Source: an uncultured Eubacteriales bacterium
GTDB lineage: Bacteria > Bacillota > Clostridia > Oscillospirales > Oscillospiraceae
Direction: 5' to 3'
Assembly (NCBI GenBank): GCA_900544295.1
Contig: UQUO01000010.1
Coordinates: 10,364 to 74,363 of the forward strand
Length of the DNA stretch: 64,000 bases
Positions 32,047-40,377 of the stretch are shown in pieces; the stretch's first letter is position 1; each line of letters opens with the position of its first letter. The position numbers were made by a program, and so were the translations under genes. The notes under the pieces were generated by a model, which saw only the letters and a list, made by a program, of their open reading frames with translations, searched no databases and was not told where the DNA came from.

Positions 32047-33950
32047 CCCCCATCCTCCATAAGTTTGAGCCTCCTGTGCAGAGTCGGGCGGCTGATGCCC
32101 AGCTTTTTGGCTGCGGCGGTCTTGTTTCCTCCGCATTCCCGCAGGACCTTTCTGATGAGCTCAAATTCAGCTGCGCTTATAAGTCCGTCCCCGGCGTCGG
32201 GAACAGCGGCAGGCTCCGGCTCAGGCTCAGGGACGGAGGGCTCACGGTTCAGGTGCAGCGCCTCCATGGCGTCCTGCCCGCGCACAGTCCCGCCGGAATT
32301 TGTGACGACCAGCCGCTCCACCACGTTTTTAAGCTCGCGCACGTTGCCGGGCCAGGCATAGTTTTGGAGTATCCTCATGCTCTCATCGTCGTATCCGATG
32401 GGCCTGCGGTTGTTCTGGGAGGCATATCTGCGGCTGAACAGCCCGATGAGAGCGGCTATGTTTTCCCTGCACCGGCGAAGCGGCGGCAGCTGCAGCGAGA
32501 GCACGTCCAGCCTGTAATAAAAGTCACTTCGGAAGCTGCCGTCTTTGACCATCTGCTTAAGGTCGCGGTTTGAGGCGGCGATGACCCTGATGTCTATGGG
32601 TATGACCTTGTCGTCACCCACGCGCATGATCTCATGCTCTTCAAGCACGCGAAGCAGCCGCGCCTGCATGTCCAGGCTGGTCTCGCCTATCTCGTCGAGG
32701 AAAATGGTGCCCTTGTGCGCCAGCTCGAAAAGCCCTGCCTTGCCGCCGCGCTTTGCGCCCGTAAATGCGCCCTCGACGTAGCCGAAGAGCTCGGATTCGA
32801 GCAGGTTGGCGGGTATGGTCGCGCAGTTTACGGCCACAAAGGCTTCATCCCGGCGGGGGCTGAAATTGTGGATGCTCTGCGCGAACATCTCCTTGCCGGT
32901 GCCGGTCTCGCCGGTTATGAGGACGGAGGAGTTCACAACGGCGTACTGCTTTGCGATGCGTACGGTCTCGCGGAGAGCGGGGCTCTCGGCGCAGATGTTT
33001 TCAAAGGTGTTCTTGGCCACAAGCCCCTTGTTGGCCAGCTTCTGACGTATTTTTCTCTCTATTTTGTGAACGTATTCCACCTCCTGCATGACCATTACAA
33101 TGTTGTCTTCCCGCCCCTTGATGGGCAGGAAGGAGGCGGAGAACTTACAGCCATTCAGCTCGTAAAGCTCGTCGTATACAGGCTGTCCCGTAGATATAGC
33201 CTTTTCAAGTTGAGAGCGCATTTCCGCCAGCGGTAGCTCGGAGAGCTGCCCGCCGCTGCCTATGAGCTTGACAGCGCGCAGGTTGGCGCGGTTTACCGCG
33301 CCTCTTCCGTCAACCACTGCAACGCCCTCGCCGATGGTGTTCAGAGCAGCCTCAAAGAGCCTGTCCCAATGTCTGTCCCGCTCCAGGGCCGAGAGCAGGC
33401 TTTTTGCGTCTGCAATAGCTGTTATTATCTCGTATTCGCTGGTTTTAAGGCAATAGTCGTGCAGCCCGTAGGCCCTGGCGGCGCGCACGGTGTCGTAGCC
33501 GCCGATCACCGCCTTTATACCTGCGCTGCGTATGGCAGGCATGATGGCGTCGAAGTCTGCCCAGCGGTTGACCTCATAGTAGTGTATCTTCGCTCCTATG
33601 GGCCTTTCCAGCTCGCGCGTCATTTGGATCATGGTGGGGTTGCCGATGACGGCGAATTCGCCCCACTCGTTTGCCGCGCTGGCCAGCAGGGCGGCAATGT
33701 TGTTGCCTGTGAAGGGTATCATCGTGACAGGTATGCCGATACCCGCCTCGCGCAGGATGCGCGCGTGTCCGCCGCGGGCGATCAGCATGCTGCCTCCGCG
33801 CGCTTCATACTTCCTGGCTATCTCCAGGCTTTCCTCATAGGTGTGGGTCAGGATGAGCTCGATCTCGTCCTCGGCTCCGGCGTGCTTCGCCGCGTCCTTC
33901 GCCACGCTCAGCATATCGTCGCTGTTTGCAAGCAGGGCAATGCTTTTCAT
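32043..33950 (-). CDS. Sigma-54-dependent enhancer-binding regulator (PrpR_N-PAS-AAA+-Fis)
   Basis: The product is 635 residues. The start MKSIALLANSDDM at 33950 has GGAGAG upstream. A PrpR_N sensory domain (about 1-180), a PAS domain (about 195-290) and an AAA+ domain follow. The AAA+ domain has Walker A GETGTGKE (347-354), the sigma-54-contacting GAFTGA loop (394-399) and Walker B GTIFLDEI (414-421). A Fis-type helix-turn-helix ends it (GGNKTAAAKKLGISRPTLHR). PrpR_N domains sense small carboxylate-type ligands. It should activate the -24/-12 promoters in this island. Confidence 0.93.
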   Translation of the reverse strand: MKSIALLANSDDMLSVAKDAAKHAGAEDEIELILTHTYEESLEIARKYEARGGSMLIARGGHARILREAGIGIPVTMIPFTGNNIAALLASAANEWGEFAVIGNPTMIQMTRELERPIGAKIHYYEVNRWADFDAIMPAIRSAGIKAVIGGYDTVRAARAYGLHDYCLKTSEYEIITAIADAKSLLSALERDRHWDRLFEAALNTIGEGVAVVDGRGAVNRANLRAVKLIGSGGQLSELPLAEMRSQLEKAISTGQPVYDELYELNGCKFSASFLPIKGREDNIVMVMQEVEYVHKIERKIRQKLANKGLVAKNTFENICAESPALRETVRIAKQYAVVNSSVLITGETGTGKEMFAQSIHNFSPRRDEAFVAVNCATIPANLLESELFGYVEGAFTGAKRGGKAGLFELAHKGTIFLDEIGETSLDMQARLLRVLEEHEIMRVGDDKVIPIDIRVIAASNRDLKQMVKDGSFRSDFYYRLDVLSLQLPPLRRCRENIAALIGLFSRRYASQNNRRPIGYDDESMRILQNYAWPGNVRELKNVVERLVVTNSGGTVRGQDAMEALHLNREPSVPEPEPEPAAVPDAGDGLISAAEFELIRKVLRECGGNKTAAAKKLGISRPTLHRRLKLMEDGG

Positions 33951-34009
33951 ACCGCTCTCCATTTCCGCCGGCTTACCGGCTGCGCCGCCGCGCAAAAACT
34001 AATGGTGAT

Positions 34010-34050
34010 ATTGTAACATGTTTTTACACATGTGACACCTGTTTTTACAG
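34010..34050 (-). promoter_or_regulatory. Regulator promoter region with TGTAA/TTACA inverted repeat and TTTTTACA repeats
   Basis: A minus-strand TACAAT (34015-34010) is a possible -10 box 60 nt before the regulator start; no good -35 is visible. It overlaps the perfect inverted repeat TGTAA-N7-TTACA (34012-34028). The decamer TGTTTTTACA occurs at 34019 and again at 34040, 21 bp (two helical turns) apart. The arrangement fits autorepression by the regulator. Confidence 0.5.
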
Positions 34051-34056
34051 GCAGCT

Positions 34057-34087
34057 GACCGCACCGGCAAAATTCGCCGGTGCGGTC
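34057..34087 (-). terminator. Strong hairpin at the 3' end of the TRAP operon
   Basis: GACCGCACCGGC and its complement form a perfect 12-bp stem (34057-34068 with 34076-34087), 16 nt after the VOC gene stop. There is no T-tract, so it may stabilise or process the mRNA end rather than terminate by itself. Confidence 0.55.
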
Positions 34088-34102
34088 CTCAGAAGGGCGG
34101 GC

Positions 34103-34597
34103 TTATTCTCCCTTTTCCGCGGCCTCGATATTTGCAACTTCCTGGAAATTTGTCACCTCTATCATGGTGCCGAGCTTGTCGTTGGTGCTGAAAAAGCCCC
34201 ATTTGAGGGCAGGGTGCCGGGAGTTTGGCCCGGTCTGAACAAGCTCTGCGCCGTTTTCGGCCAGATGCGCGGCAAAGGCGTCGAAGTTGTCCGTGTCGAA
34301 GGCGACGTGGTGTATGCCCTCGCCGCGCTCGTCCAGAAAGTCTGTCAGGGCGGAGCGGTCGTTGTAGGGCTGGAGTATCTCAAACTCTATGCCGTTCATG
34401 CTGTACAGCGCGGCGCGCTGGTAAAAATCGCGCTCCTGTCCAAGATAATACTTCGGACCCGGGGCCGAGGGGGATTTTTCAATGACCCTGTCCGGCTCCG
34501 CGCCGAGCAGGAGCTTGAACTGCTGCATGGTCTTGTCCAGGTCCCGGACGACGAGGCCGACCTGCACCAGCTTGGGCTTGGAAAAACTGCCGTTCAT
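34103..34597 (-). CDS. VOC-superfamily (glyoxalase/epimerase-type) protein
   Basis: The product is 164 residues from the ATG at 34597, 8 nt after GGAG. Two beta-alpha-beta-beta-beta modules are visible: LVQVGLVVRDLDKTMQQFKL with EFEILQP, and GIHHVAFDTDNFDAFAAHL with GTMIEVT. The metal-binding His/Glu positions of VOC enzymes (His in the GIHHVAF strand, Glu near EFEILQ and IEVT) are present. It resembles methylmalonyl-CoA epimerase or sugar-acid lyase relatives; the reaction is unknown. It is the last gene of the TRAP operon. Confidence 0.72.
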   Translation of the reverse strand: MNGSFSKPKLVQVGLVVRDLDKTMQQFKLLLGAEPDRVIEKSPSAPGPKYYLGQERDFYQRAALYSMNGIEFEILQPYNDRSALTDFLDERGEGIHHVAFDTDNFDAFAAHLAENGAELVQTGPNSRHPALKWGFFSTNDKLGTMIEVTNFQEVANIEAAEKGE

Positions 34598-34602
34598 ATC
34601 AT

Positions 34603-34917
34603 TCACTCCATAAGCCAAATCATTTTCCATACCTTGGGCTTGCCGTCCTCGTCGAGGTCCATGCCGGACAGGCCCTCCATGTTCTTGTTCCAGGCGTCGA
34701 GTATGTCTCGGTGCTGCTCGTAGACCTCGGCCTTGCGCTCGGGGCCGAGATACTCGTAGTAGCCGATGGTGTCCTCGCCGTTGGCCCAGATGGAGTAGTT
34801 GCGCATGCCGGCGGCGCGCATCAGCTCCTCCATCTGTCTGCACATGGCATTGTGCTTGGCGGCGTATTCCTCAAGTTTTCCGGGGTTCACATGCCCCTTC
34901 CAGCAAAATCTCTCCAT
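34603..34917 (-). CDS. L-rhamnose mutarotase-like protein (RhaM family)
   Basis: The product is 104 residues, the normal size. It starts MERFCWKGHVNPGKLEEYAA and carries the family pattern MRAAGMRNYSIWANGEDTIGYYEY. RhaM-family dimers interconvert anomers of L-rhamnose or related sugars; the key histidine and tyrosine positions (AAKHNAM, GYYEYLG) look retained. GGAGG precedes the start by 5 nt. It implies that the imported or processed compound has a sugar (hemiacetal) form. Confidence 0.78.
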   Translation of the reverse strand: MERFCWKGHVNPGKLEEYAAKHNAMCRQMEELMRAAGMRNYSIWANGEDTIGYYEYLGPERKAEVYEQHRDILDAWNKNMEGLSGMDLDEDGKPKVWKMIWLME

Positions 34918-34928
34918 AGGCGCCTCCG

Positions 34929-35894
34929 TTAAGGAATGTTCAGGACCCTGGTGGTCAGCAGGTCGTAGATGGCAGGCACGTCGTTCTCCCGCCTGAGCCG
35001 GCGGAACTCTTCCCGAGGCAGCCGGCTGGCGATGTCCCAGAGGCCGAGCGTGCGGCGCACGGAGACCTTCGTGGCCTCGATGCCGTCCATTCGCGGCGGC
35101 CAGATGTCGAGCACGTAGTAGCCGTCGTAGCCGAGGTCCTGAAGCTGCATGAAAAACTCGATCGTCCGCCAGAGACTGATGCTGCCGATGAGGAAATCGT
35201 CGTCTGTCTTGCCGTAGCAGTCGCTCAGGTGTACGTGGAAAAGACGCTTGTAGCGGTCTATGAGCGCCGCGCTCTCCGCCGGGTTCTCGCCGGCGACAAG
35301 GGCGTGGCCGTAGTCGAGTATGATGCCCAGGTTGGGCAGGGCGACCTCGTTGCAGATGGTCAGTGCCTTGGGCGCAGTGGAGACGTACTGGTATATGTGC
35401 GGGTCGGCGGGTTTGTACTCTATAGTGACGTTCACGTCCGGGCGGTGAGAGGCTATCTCGCGCAGGCCCTCGACCAGCCAGCCGTAGCGCGCGGCATAGT
35501 CGTCCTCGAAGGGGTAGTCGTAGCCGTCATGTGCCAGCCAGAGCATGACGTCCACGCCGCCTATGTCGTGGCAGAAGTCCATCGCGGCCTTGCCCTTTTC
35601 GATAAACTCGCGGCGCAGGCCGGCGTCGCGGCTGGTGAGCGTCCCCTTGGCGAAGCGGGGCTGGGAGTAGGTGTCCAGCACGACTGTGCCGGGAGAGATG
35701 CCGAACTGGGCCATGAAGCCTCGCAGCGCGGCGGGGTCGGTGTCCGGCGAGTAGGTGACAGGTATGGCGTCCACGTATTCGATGTCGCGCAGTATCTCCA
35801 TCTGGCGTTCAAAGGGGACGTCCTGCTTGTAGTTTTTCATGAACCTGTCGTTGCAGGAGGAGAAGGCCGAACGAGAGGCCTCGATTTTCATCAT
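34929..35894 (-). CDS. TIM-barrel sugar isomerase/epimerase (AP-endonuclease 2 family)
   Basis: The product is 321 residues. Metal-binding carboxylates of xylose-isomerase-like barrels appear in order: VTIEYKPADPHIYQY (Glu), GIILDYGHALVAGENP (Asp, His), LFHVHLSDCYGKTDDD (His, Asp) and GYYVLDIWPP (Asp). It resembles the RhaI-type rhamnose isomerases, consistent with the mutarotase-like gene 11 nt downstream. The start ATG-ATG at 35894 has AAGGAG upstream. The exact ketose/aldose pair is unknown. Confidence 0.75.
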   Translation of the reverse strand: MMKIEASRSAFSSCNDRFMKNYKQDVPFERQMEILRDIEYVDAIPVTYSPDTDPAALRGFMAQFGISPGTVVLDTYSQPRFAKGTLTSRDAGLRREFIEKGKAAMDFCHDIGGVDVMLWLAHDGYDYPFEDDYAARYGWLVEGLREIASHRPDVNVTIEYKPADPHIYQYVSTAPKALTICNEVALPNLGIILDYGHALVAGENPAESAALIDRYKRLFHVHLSDCYGKTDDDFLIGSISLWRTIEFFMQLQDLGYDGYYVLDIWPPRMDGIEATKVSVRRTLGLWDIASRLPREEFRRLRRENDVPAIYDLLTTRVLNIP

Positions 35895-35919
35895 CCTGAC
35901 AGACTCCTTTCGATGCGCG

Positions 35920-35947
35920 GCGGGCCCGCGTGGGGGCGCGGGCCCGC
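35920..35947 (-). other. GC-rich hairpin between dctP and the TIM-barrel gene
   Basis: GCGGGCCCGCG (35920-35930) pairs perfectly with 35937-35947 around a 6-nt loop. It has no T-tract. Such hairpins behind dctP genes usually protect the upstream mRNA, so the binding protein may be made in excess over the downstream enzymes (inference). Confidence 0.6.
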
Positions 35948-35961
35948 ACAGGGGGGTGGGC

Positions 35962-37014
35962 TCAGCCCTTCATTTCAATGATCTTGTTGAGCATCTCTAC
36001 GGCCTCGGGGTTTCCGAGCGCCTCGATTTTCTCGGTCCAGTACTGGCCGAAGATCTCAACTATCTCGGCCTTGGAAGCCTCGTCGAACTCCGTGAAGACG
36101 GCGCCCTCGGCTTCGAGTTTTTCGATGTAGTCCTGCTCGTTGGCCTCGCACTGAACGCGCTCTTCCGCGGTGACCTCTTCAAGGGCGGTCATCATGATTT
36201 CGCGGTATTCTTCGGGCAGGCTGGCCATGAACTCCTCGTTTGCGACGATGCAGTTGACGCTCAGCAGGTGGCGGGTGCCGCAGATGTACTTGCCCAGGCG
36301 GTGGAAGCCGCCCTCGTAGATGTTCTGCAGCGGGACCTCAACGGCATTGATGATGCCGGTGTCCATGGAGGTGTAGGCCTCAGAGAAGCCCATGGTGACA
36401 TAGCTGAAGCCCATGAGGCTGAGCAGGTCGGTGTAGGTGTCGATCTCGGGGGAGCGGATGAGCACGCCCTTGCAGTCGTCGAGCGAGTCGATCTCCTTCT
36501 CAGAGCAGACGTAGCGGAAGCCGCAGTAGAAGTAGTTGAGTATCTCAAGGTTGCTCTTTTCGGCCACCAGGGCGTTGTACCACTGGCCGACCTCACCGTC
36601 GAGGATGGCCGTGGCCTCGTCGTAGCTGTCGTAGATGAGAGGCAGCGAGAGCAGGGCGGACTCGGGGACGTAGGTGGCGATGTAAGAGGGCTCGGTGATG
36701 GTCATGTTGTAAACGCCGTTCTGCACGCCCTCAAGCAGCTCGGTGTAGGAGCCGAGCGCGCCGGAATCGGTGTAGTCGAAGGTTATCTTGCCCTCCGAGC
36801 GCTCCTCGACGAGCTCTATCCACTTGGCGGCGTAGACGCTCTCAATGTTCGCCGTGCCGTTCGGGGTCGCGAAGACTATGGTGATAGGCTCAAGCTCGGC
36901 GTCTCCTCCGTCGGAAGCGGCCGCCGGGCTGTCCTCAGCCGGGGCTTCCTGACCGCAGGCGCAGAGCGTGAGGGCCAGTGCAAAGACGATACACAGGGCC
37001 AGCAGTTTTTTCAT
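35962..37014 (-). CDS. dctP: TRAP transporter substrate-binding lipoprotein (DctP family)
   Basis: The product is 350 residues from the ATG at 37014, with GGGAGG upstream. The signal peptide MKKLLALCIVFALALTLCAC includes a lipobox with Cys20, so it is membrane-anchored. GVLIRSPEIDTYTDLLSLMG carries the conserved arginine that binds a substrate carboxylate, and GFSEAYTSMDTGIINAVE is the family signature. TRAP binding proteins of this type bind organic acids, sugar acids or related carboxylates/sulfonates. The transporter genes dctM and dctQ lie directly upstream. Confidence 0.92.
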   Translation of the reverse strand: MKKLLALCIVFALALTLCACGQEAPAEDSPAAASDGGDAELEPITIVFATPNGTANIESVYAAKWIELVEERSEGKITFDYTDSGALGSYTELLEGVQNGVYNMTITEPSYIATYVPESALLSLPLIYDSYDEATAILDGEVGQWYNALVAEKSNLEILNYFYCGFRYVCSEKEIDSLDDCKGVLIRSPEIDTYTDLLSLMGFSYVTMGFSEAYTSMDTGIINAVEVPLQNIYEGGFHRLGKYICGTRHLLSVNCIVANEEFMASLPEEYREIMMTALEEVTAEERVQCEANEQDYIEKLEAEGAVFTEFDEASKAEIVEIFGQYWTEKIEALGNPEAVEMLNKIIEMKG

Positions 37015-37074
37015 TTTGGTTTCCTCCCATATTTCATTTTGATTTTTCATTAAACTGCCAAAGCGCGGGGCAGT

Positions 37075-38355
37075 TTACGCACCGTAGAGCATCCCGGGGA
37101 TGAAGCTGGCTATGTCGGGGATGAGCATGAGCAGTATGACGACGACTATCAGGGCCAGCATAAACGGTATGATGGGCTTTACCATGCGGCTGATGGGCGT
37201 GCCGTCGATGCCCGAGATGATGAAGAGCATGGAGCCGACGGGCGGCGTCATGCCGCCGGACATGATGACTATCATAAAGATCATCGAAAACTGCAGCACG
37301 TCTATGTTCATGGCCTGTACGACGGGCAGGAAAATGGGCGTGAGCAGCAGCATGGTCGCGGTGCCGTCAACAAAGCAGCCTGCGATGATGCAGATGATGG
37401 AGACGAAGGCGAGGACGCCGAACTGCGAGTGTATGTTGTTCGTGACGAAGTCGGCTATGGCCCCGGTCACGCCCTCTCGCGCGAGCATGTAGCTGAAGAT
37501 GGAGGAGATGGCTATGAGCGAAATGGGGCCGACGGCGGCGATTATACCGTCGCGCAGGGAGTCCCATATCTCCCTGACCTTCAGCCTGCGGGCAATGAGG
37601 CCGTAGGCGATGCCGTACAGCGTGGCGATAACGCCGCACTCGGTGGCGGTGAAGAAGCCGCCGAGTATGCCGCCGATGATTATGATGGGCATGAGCAGCG
37701 CCCAGATGGCCCTGACGAAGGTCTTGCCGACGTGCTTGAGGCCCTGGAAGGGGATCTTGGGGATGTTGCGCTTCTTGGCGTAAATGACGCCGGTGACCAT
37801 GTAGCATATGCCCAGCAGCACGCCCGGGAGTATTCCGGCGGCGAACAGCTTGCCGATGTCCAGACCGGTGGCGTTGGCGTAGACTATCATGATTATGCTC
37901 GGTGGTATGATGGGGCCTATGCCGGCGGCCGAGACCACGATGGCCGAGGCCCAGCCGTCCTCGTAGCCTCCCTTCTTGAGGGCGCGCAGGCAGATGGCGC
38001 CGAGCGCGGAGGCATCGGCATTGGAGGAGCCGGAGATGCCTGCCATGAGTATGCCTGCCAGCTCGACAGTGCAGGCCAGGCCCCCACGCACCCATCCAAT
38101 CACAGAGTTTGCGAAGTCAACGATGGCCTCCGTTATACCTGTTCGCTCCATGACCTGGCCGGCGAGCATGAAGAAGGGGATGGCGATGAGTGAGAAGCTG
38201 TCCACGGCCGTGTACATCTTCTGACCCATGACAAGGCTGGGAATGCTTCCGTCCTGCAGCAGCCATATGACCGGCGGCAGGCCAAGGCAGAGCAGTATGG
38301 GCGCGCCCAGGATGAGCAGCGCGGCAAATATTCCTATGCATATCCAAAGAATCAT
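37075..38355 (-). CDS. dctM: TRAP transporter large membrane subunit (DctM)
   Basis: The product is 426 residues with 11-12 hydrophobic segments. Family motifs include SLIAIPFFMLAGQVMERTGI, GISGSSNADASALGAI, GIGPIIPPSIIMIVYAN and GGMTPPVGSMLFIISGI. It forms the Na+-coupled elevator domain of the TRAP transporter. It is separated from dctQ by 3 nt. Confidence 0.94.
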   Translation of the reverse strand: MILWICIGIFAALLILGAPILLCLGLPPVIWLLQDGSIPSLVMGQKMYTAVDSFSLIAIPFFMLAGQVMERTGITEAIVDFANSVIGWVRGGLACTVELAGILMAGISGSSNADASALGAICLRALKKGGYEDGWASAIVVSAAGIGPIIPPSIIMIVYANATGLDIGKLFAAGILPGVLLGICYMVTGVIYAKKRNIPKIPFQGLKHVGKTFVRAIWALLMPIIIIGGILGGFFTATECGVIATLYGIAYGLIARRLKVREIWDSLRDGIIAAVGPISLIAISSIFSYMLAREGVTGAIADFVTNNIHSQFGVLAFVSIICIIAGCFVDGTATMLLLTPIFLPVVQAMNIDVLQFSMIFMIVIMSGGMTPPVGSMLFIISGIDGTPISRMVKPIIPFMLALIVVVILLMLIPDIASFIPGMLYGA

Positions 38356-38358
38356 CCG

Positions 38359-38856
38359 CTACGCCTCCTTTTCCTTGTTCCCGCGCCTGAGTTCTTTGAG
38401 CAGGGAGACTATCTGGTCGAGCTGGACTATAAACATCAGCACGCAGCAGGCGCACTGTGCGCCGTAGAGCGCGTTTTTGGGTATGGCGACGCCCGAGAAG
38501 ACGAGCCCCACGGACACCTCGCACAGCTCCAACGAAAAGATGAACCAGCAGACGCAGAAGAATATGCCTATCACCCGGAAAGCGATGCGCAGCCAGATGT
38601 GCGCCCTGTCCTTGAAAAGGTCTTGCACCATATCGAAGGACATCAGGATGTTCCTGTTGAACAAAACGGGTATGCCGAGCATTGTCATCCAGCAGAACAG
38701 CGCTCTGGATATCTGCTCTGTCCAGCCTATTGGGTCAAGCAGCACGCGCCTCCAGAAGACCTGGGCGATGACAAGCAGCACGGAGACGGCGAACAGCAGC
38801 GTCACGAGGAACTCGACGAACCGCATCAGTATGCTCACAGCCTTATTCAATATCAA
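38359..38856 (-). CDS. dctQ: TRAP transporter small membrane subunit (DctQ)
   Basis: The product is 165 residues with four hydrophobic segments. The DctQ signature region is VLLVIAQVFWRRVLLDPIGW followed by TEQISRALFCWMTMLGI. It scaffolds the large subunit. It stands between the aldehyde dehydrogenase gene and dctM in the sigma-54 operon. Confidence 0.9.
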   Translation of the reverse strand: MILNKAVSILMRFVEFLVTLLFAVSVLLVIAQVFWRRVLLDPIGWTEQISRALFCWMTMLGIPVLFNRNILMSFDMVQDLFKDRAHIWLRIAFRVIGIFFCVCWFIFSLELCEVSVGLVFSGVAIPKNALYGAQCACCVLMFIVQLDQIVSLLKELRRGNKEKEA

Positions 38857-38904
38857 CCTCTCCTTCTGTATGTTGTGCAGAATAAACGGGGGGTTTTGCG
38901 GCGG

Positions 38905-40353
38905 CTATTTCAGGATGTTTTTAAACACGATGTTCTTCGTCTGCGTCATAGCCAGCAGCGTCTGCGTCTGTCCCTCACGGCCGAGGCCGCTGTCCTTGTT
39001 CGCGCCGTAGGGCGTCAAAAGGTTGCGGTAAAGGCTCTGGCCGTTTATGACCACGGAACCAGCCTCGAAGCGCAGTGCCGCTTTAAGGCCTAGACTCAGA
39101 TCTCTGGTGAAGATACAGGAGCCGAGGCCGTACTTCGTGTCGTTCGCGAGGTCCATGGCCTCGTCGAAGTCGTCGAAGACGATGATGGGGAAGACGGGGC
39201 CGAAAACCTCGACGTCGTGCGCGATGTCCATGCCCGCGTCCACGCCGTCGAGCACCGTGGGTCCGTAGAAGGCGCCATTGCGCTCGTTGCCGTAAACGAG
39301 CTTCGCACCCTGCTCTATGGCCCTGCAGACCTGGGCTTCCACGCGCATTGCAGCCTTCTCACTGATGAGCGTGCCCATGGTCGTCTCGGGGTCCATGGGG
39401 TCGCCAAGCTTTACAGTTTTCACCTTTGCCAGCAGTTTTTCCAGGAACTCGTCGTGTACGCTGCGGTGGACGATGAAACGCTTGGGCACGGAGCAGATCT
39501 GGCCCGCCATATAGAAGGCGCGGCAGGCGGTGGCCTCGGCGACGGCGGCGTCGATGTCGGCGTCGGCGCAGACTATCATGGGGGCGTTCCCGCCCAGCTC
39601 CAGACTCTGATATTTGAGGTTCCGCCCGCAGTTTTCGGCCACGCGCCGCCCGGCGGCGGTGCTGCCCGTGAAGTTCACCCCGGCGATGCGCTCGTCCGCG
39701 GTCAGCCATTCGCCGACGGTCTCTCCGCGGCCGGTGATGCACTGGTAGGCATAGCCCGGGAAACCGGCCTCGTACATGAGCTCGGAGAGCAGCAGCACGG
39801 TGAGCGGGTCGTCGCTGGCGGGCTTGGCTATGCAGCAGTTGCCGCTCAGCAGCGCGGGCGCGACCTTTTTTGCAAACAGCGTCAGCGGCGCGTTGAAGGG
39901 GATGATGCCGACTATGGTGCCGATGGGCTCGCGTATAGAGACGTCGAAGTCGTTCTCCATGCCGGCCTGTACGCCGAAGGGGATGACAGTCCCCGTGAGG
40001 TTGTTCCGCGCGGCTGAGATAAAACCCTCAACGTGAGCTTTGAAGCCGCCGAAGTCGTTGTAGGACTCCTTGTAGGGCTTTCCCATCTCGCGGCTCTGCA
40101 CCAGCGCAAGGCGTTTGTGGTTTTCCTCTTCCATTACGAGGTCGATGAACCTCTGCATCATGGCCATGCGCCTGTGCAGCGGCACGGCCGCCCAGGCCTT
40201 TTCGCCTGCGACGGCGGCTGTGACCGCCCGGCTCACGTCCTCCTGCGTGGCGGATGGCACGGTGTCGATAAGCTCGCCCGTCGCGGGGTTCAGCACCTCT
40301 ATTACTTCTCCGTTAGAGGCGTCGGCGGCCGCACCGTCGATGTACATTTTCAT
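38905..40353 (-). CDS. NAD(P)-dependent aldehyde dehydrogenase
   Basis: The product is 482 residues. Catalytic residues are complete: N154 (PFN), the GSTAAG turn (230-235), E252 (LELGGNAP) and the nucleophile C287 (GQICSVPKR). Presence of both Glu and Cys in this arrangement marks a non-acylating enzyme that releases a free acid. Relatives oxidise lactaldehyde, glycolaldehyde or succinate semialdehyde. Placed beside transporter and transketolase genes, it may oxidise a short aldehyde formed by C2 transfer or aldol cleavage. Confidence 0.9.
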   Translation of the reverse strand: MKMYIDGAAADASNGEVIEVLNPATGELIDTVPSATQEDVSRAVTAAVAGEKAWAAVPLHRRMAMMQRFIDLVMEEENHKRLALVQSREMGKPYKESYNDFGGFKAHVEGFISAARNNLTGTVIPFGVQAGMENDFDVSIREPIGTIVGIIPFNAPLTLFAKKVAPALLSGNCCIAKPASDDPLTVLLLSELMYEAGFPGYAYQCITGRGETVGEWLTADERIAGVNFTGSTAAGRRVAENCGRNLKYQSLELGGNAPMIVCADADIDAAVAEATACRAFYMAGQICSVPKRFIVHRSVHDEFLEKLLAKVKTVKLGDPMDPETTMGTLISEKAAMRVEAQVCRAIEQGAKLVYGNERNGAFYGPTVLDGVDAGMDIAHDVEVFGPVFPIIVFDDFDEAMDLANDTKYGLGSCIFTRDLSLGLKAALRFEAGSVVINGQSLYRNLLTPYGANKDSGLGREGQTQTLLAMTQTKNIVFKNILK

Positions 40354-40377
40354 GTTGCTGTCTCCTCCTGTGTCGTT

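Noticed and set aside
38905..40353. Acylating (CoA-dependent) aldehyde dehydrogenase
   Set aside because: E252 and the GQICS cysteine arrangement fit the non-acylating class.
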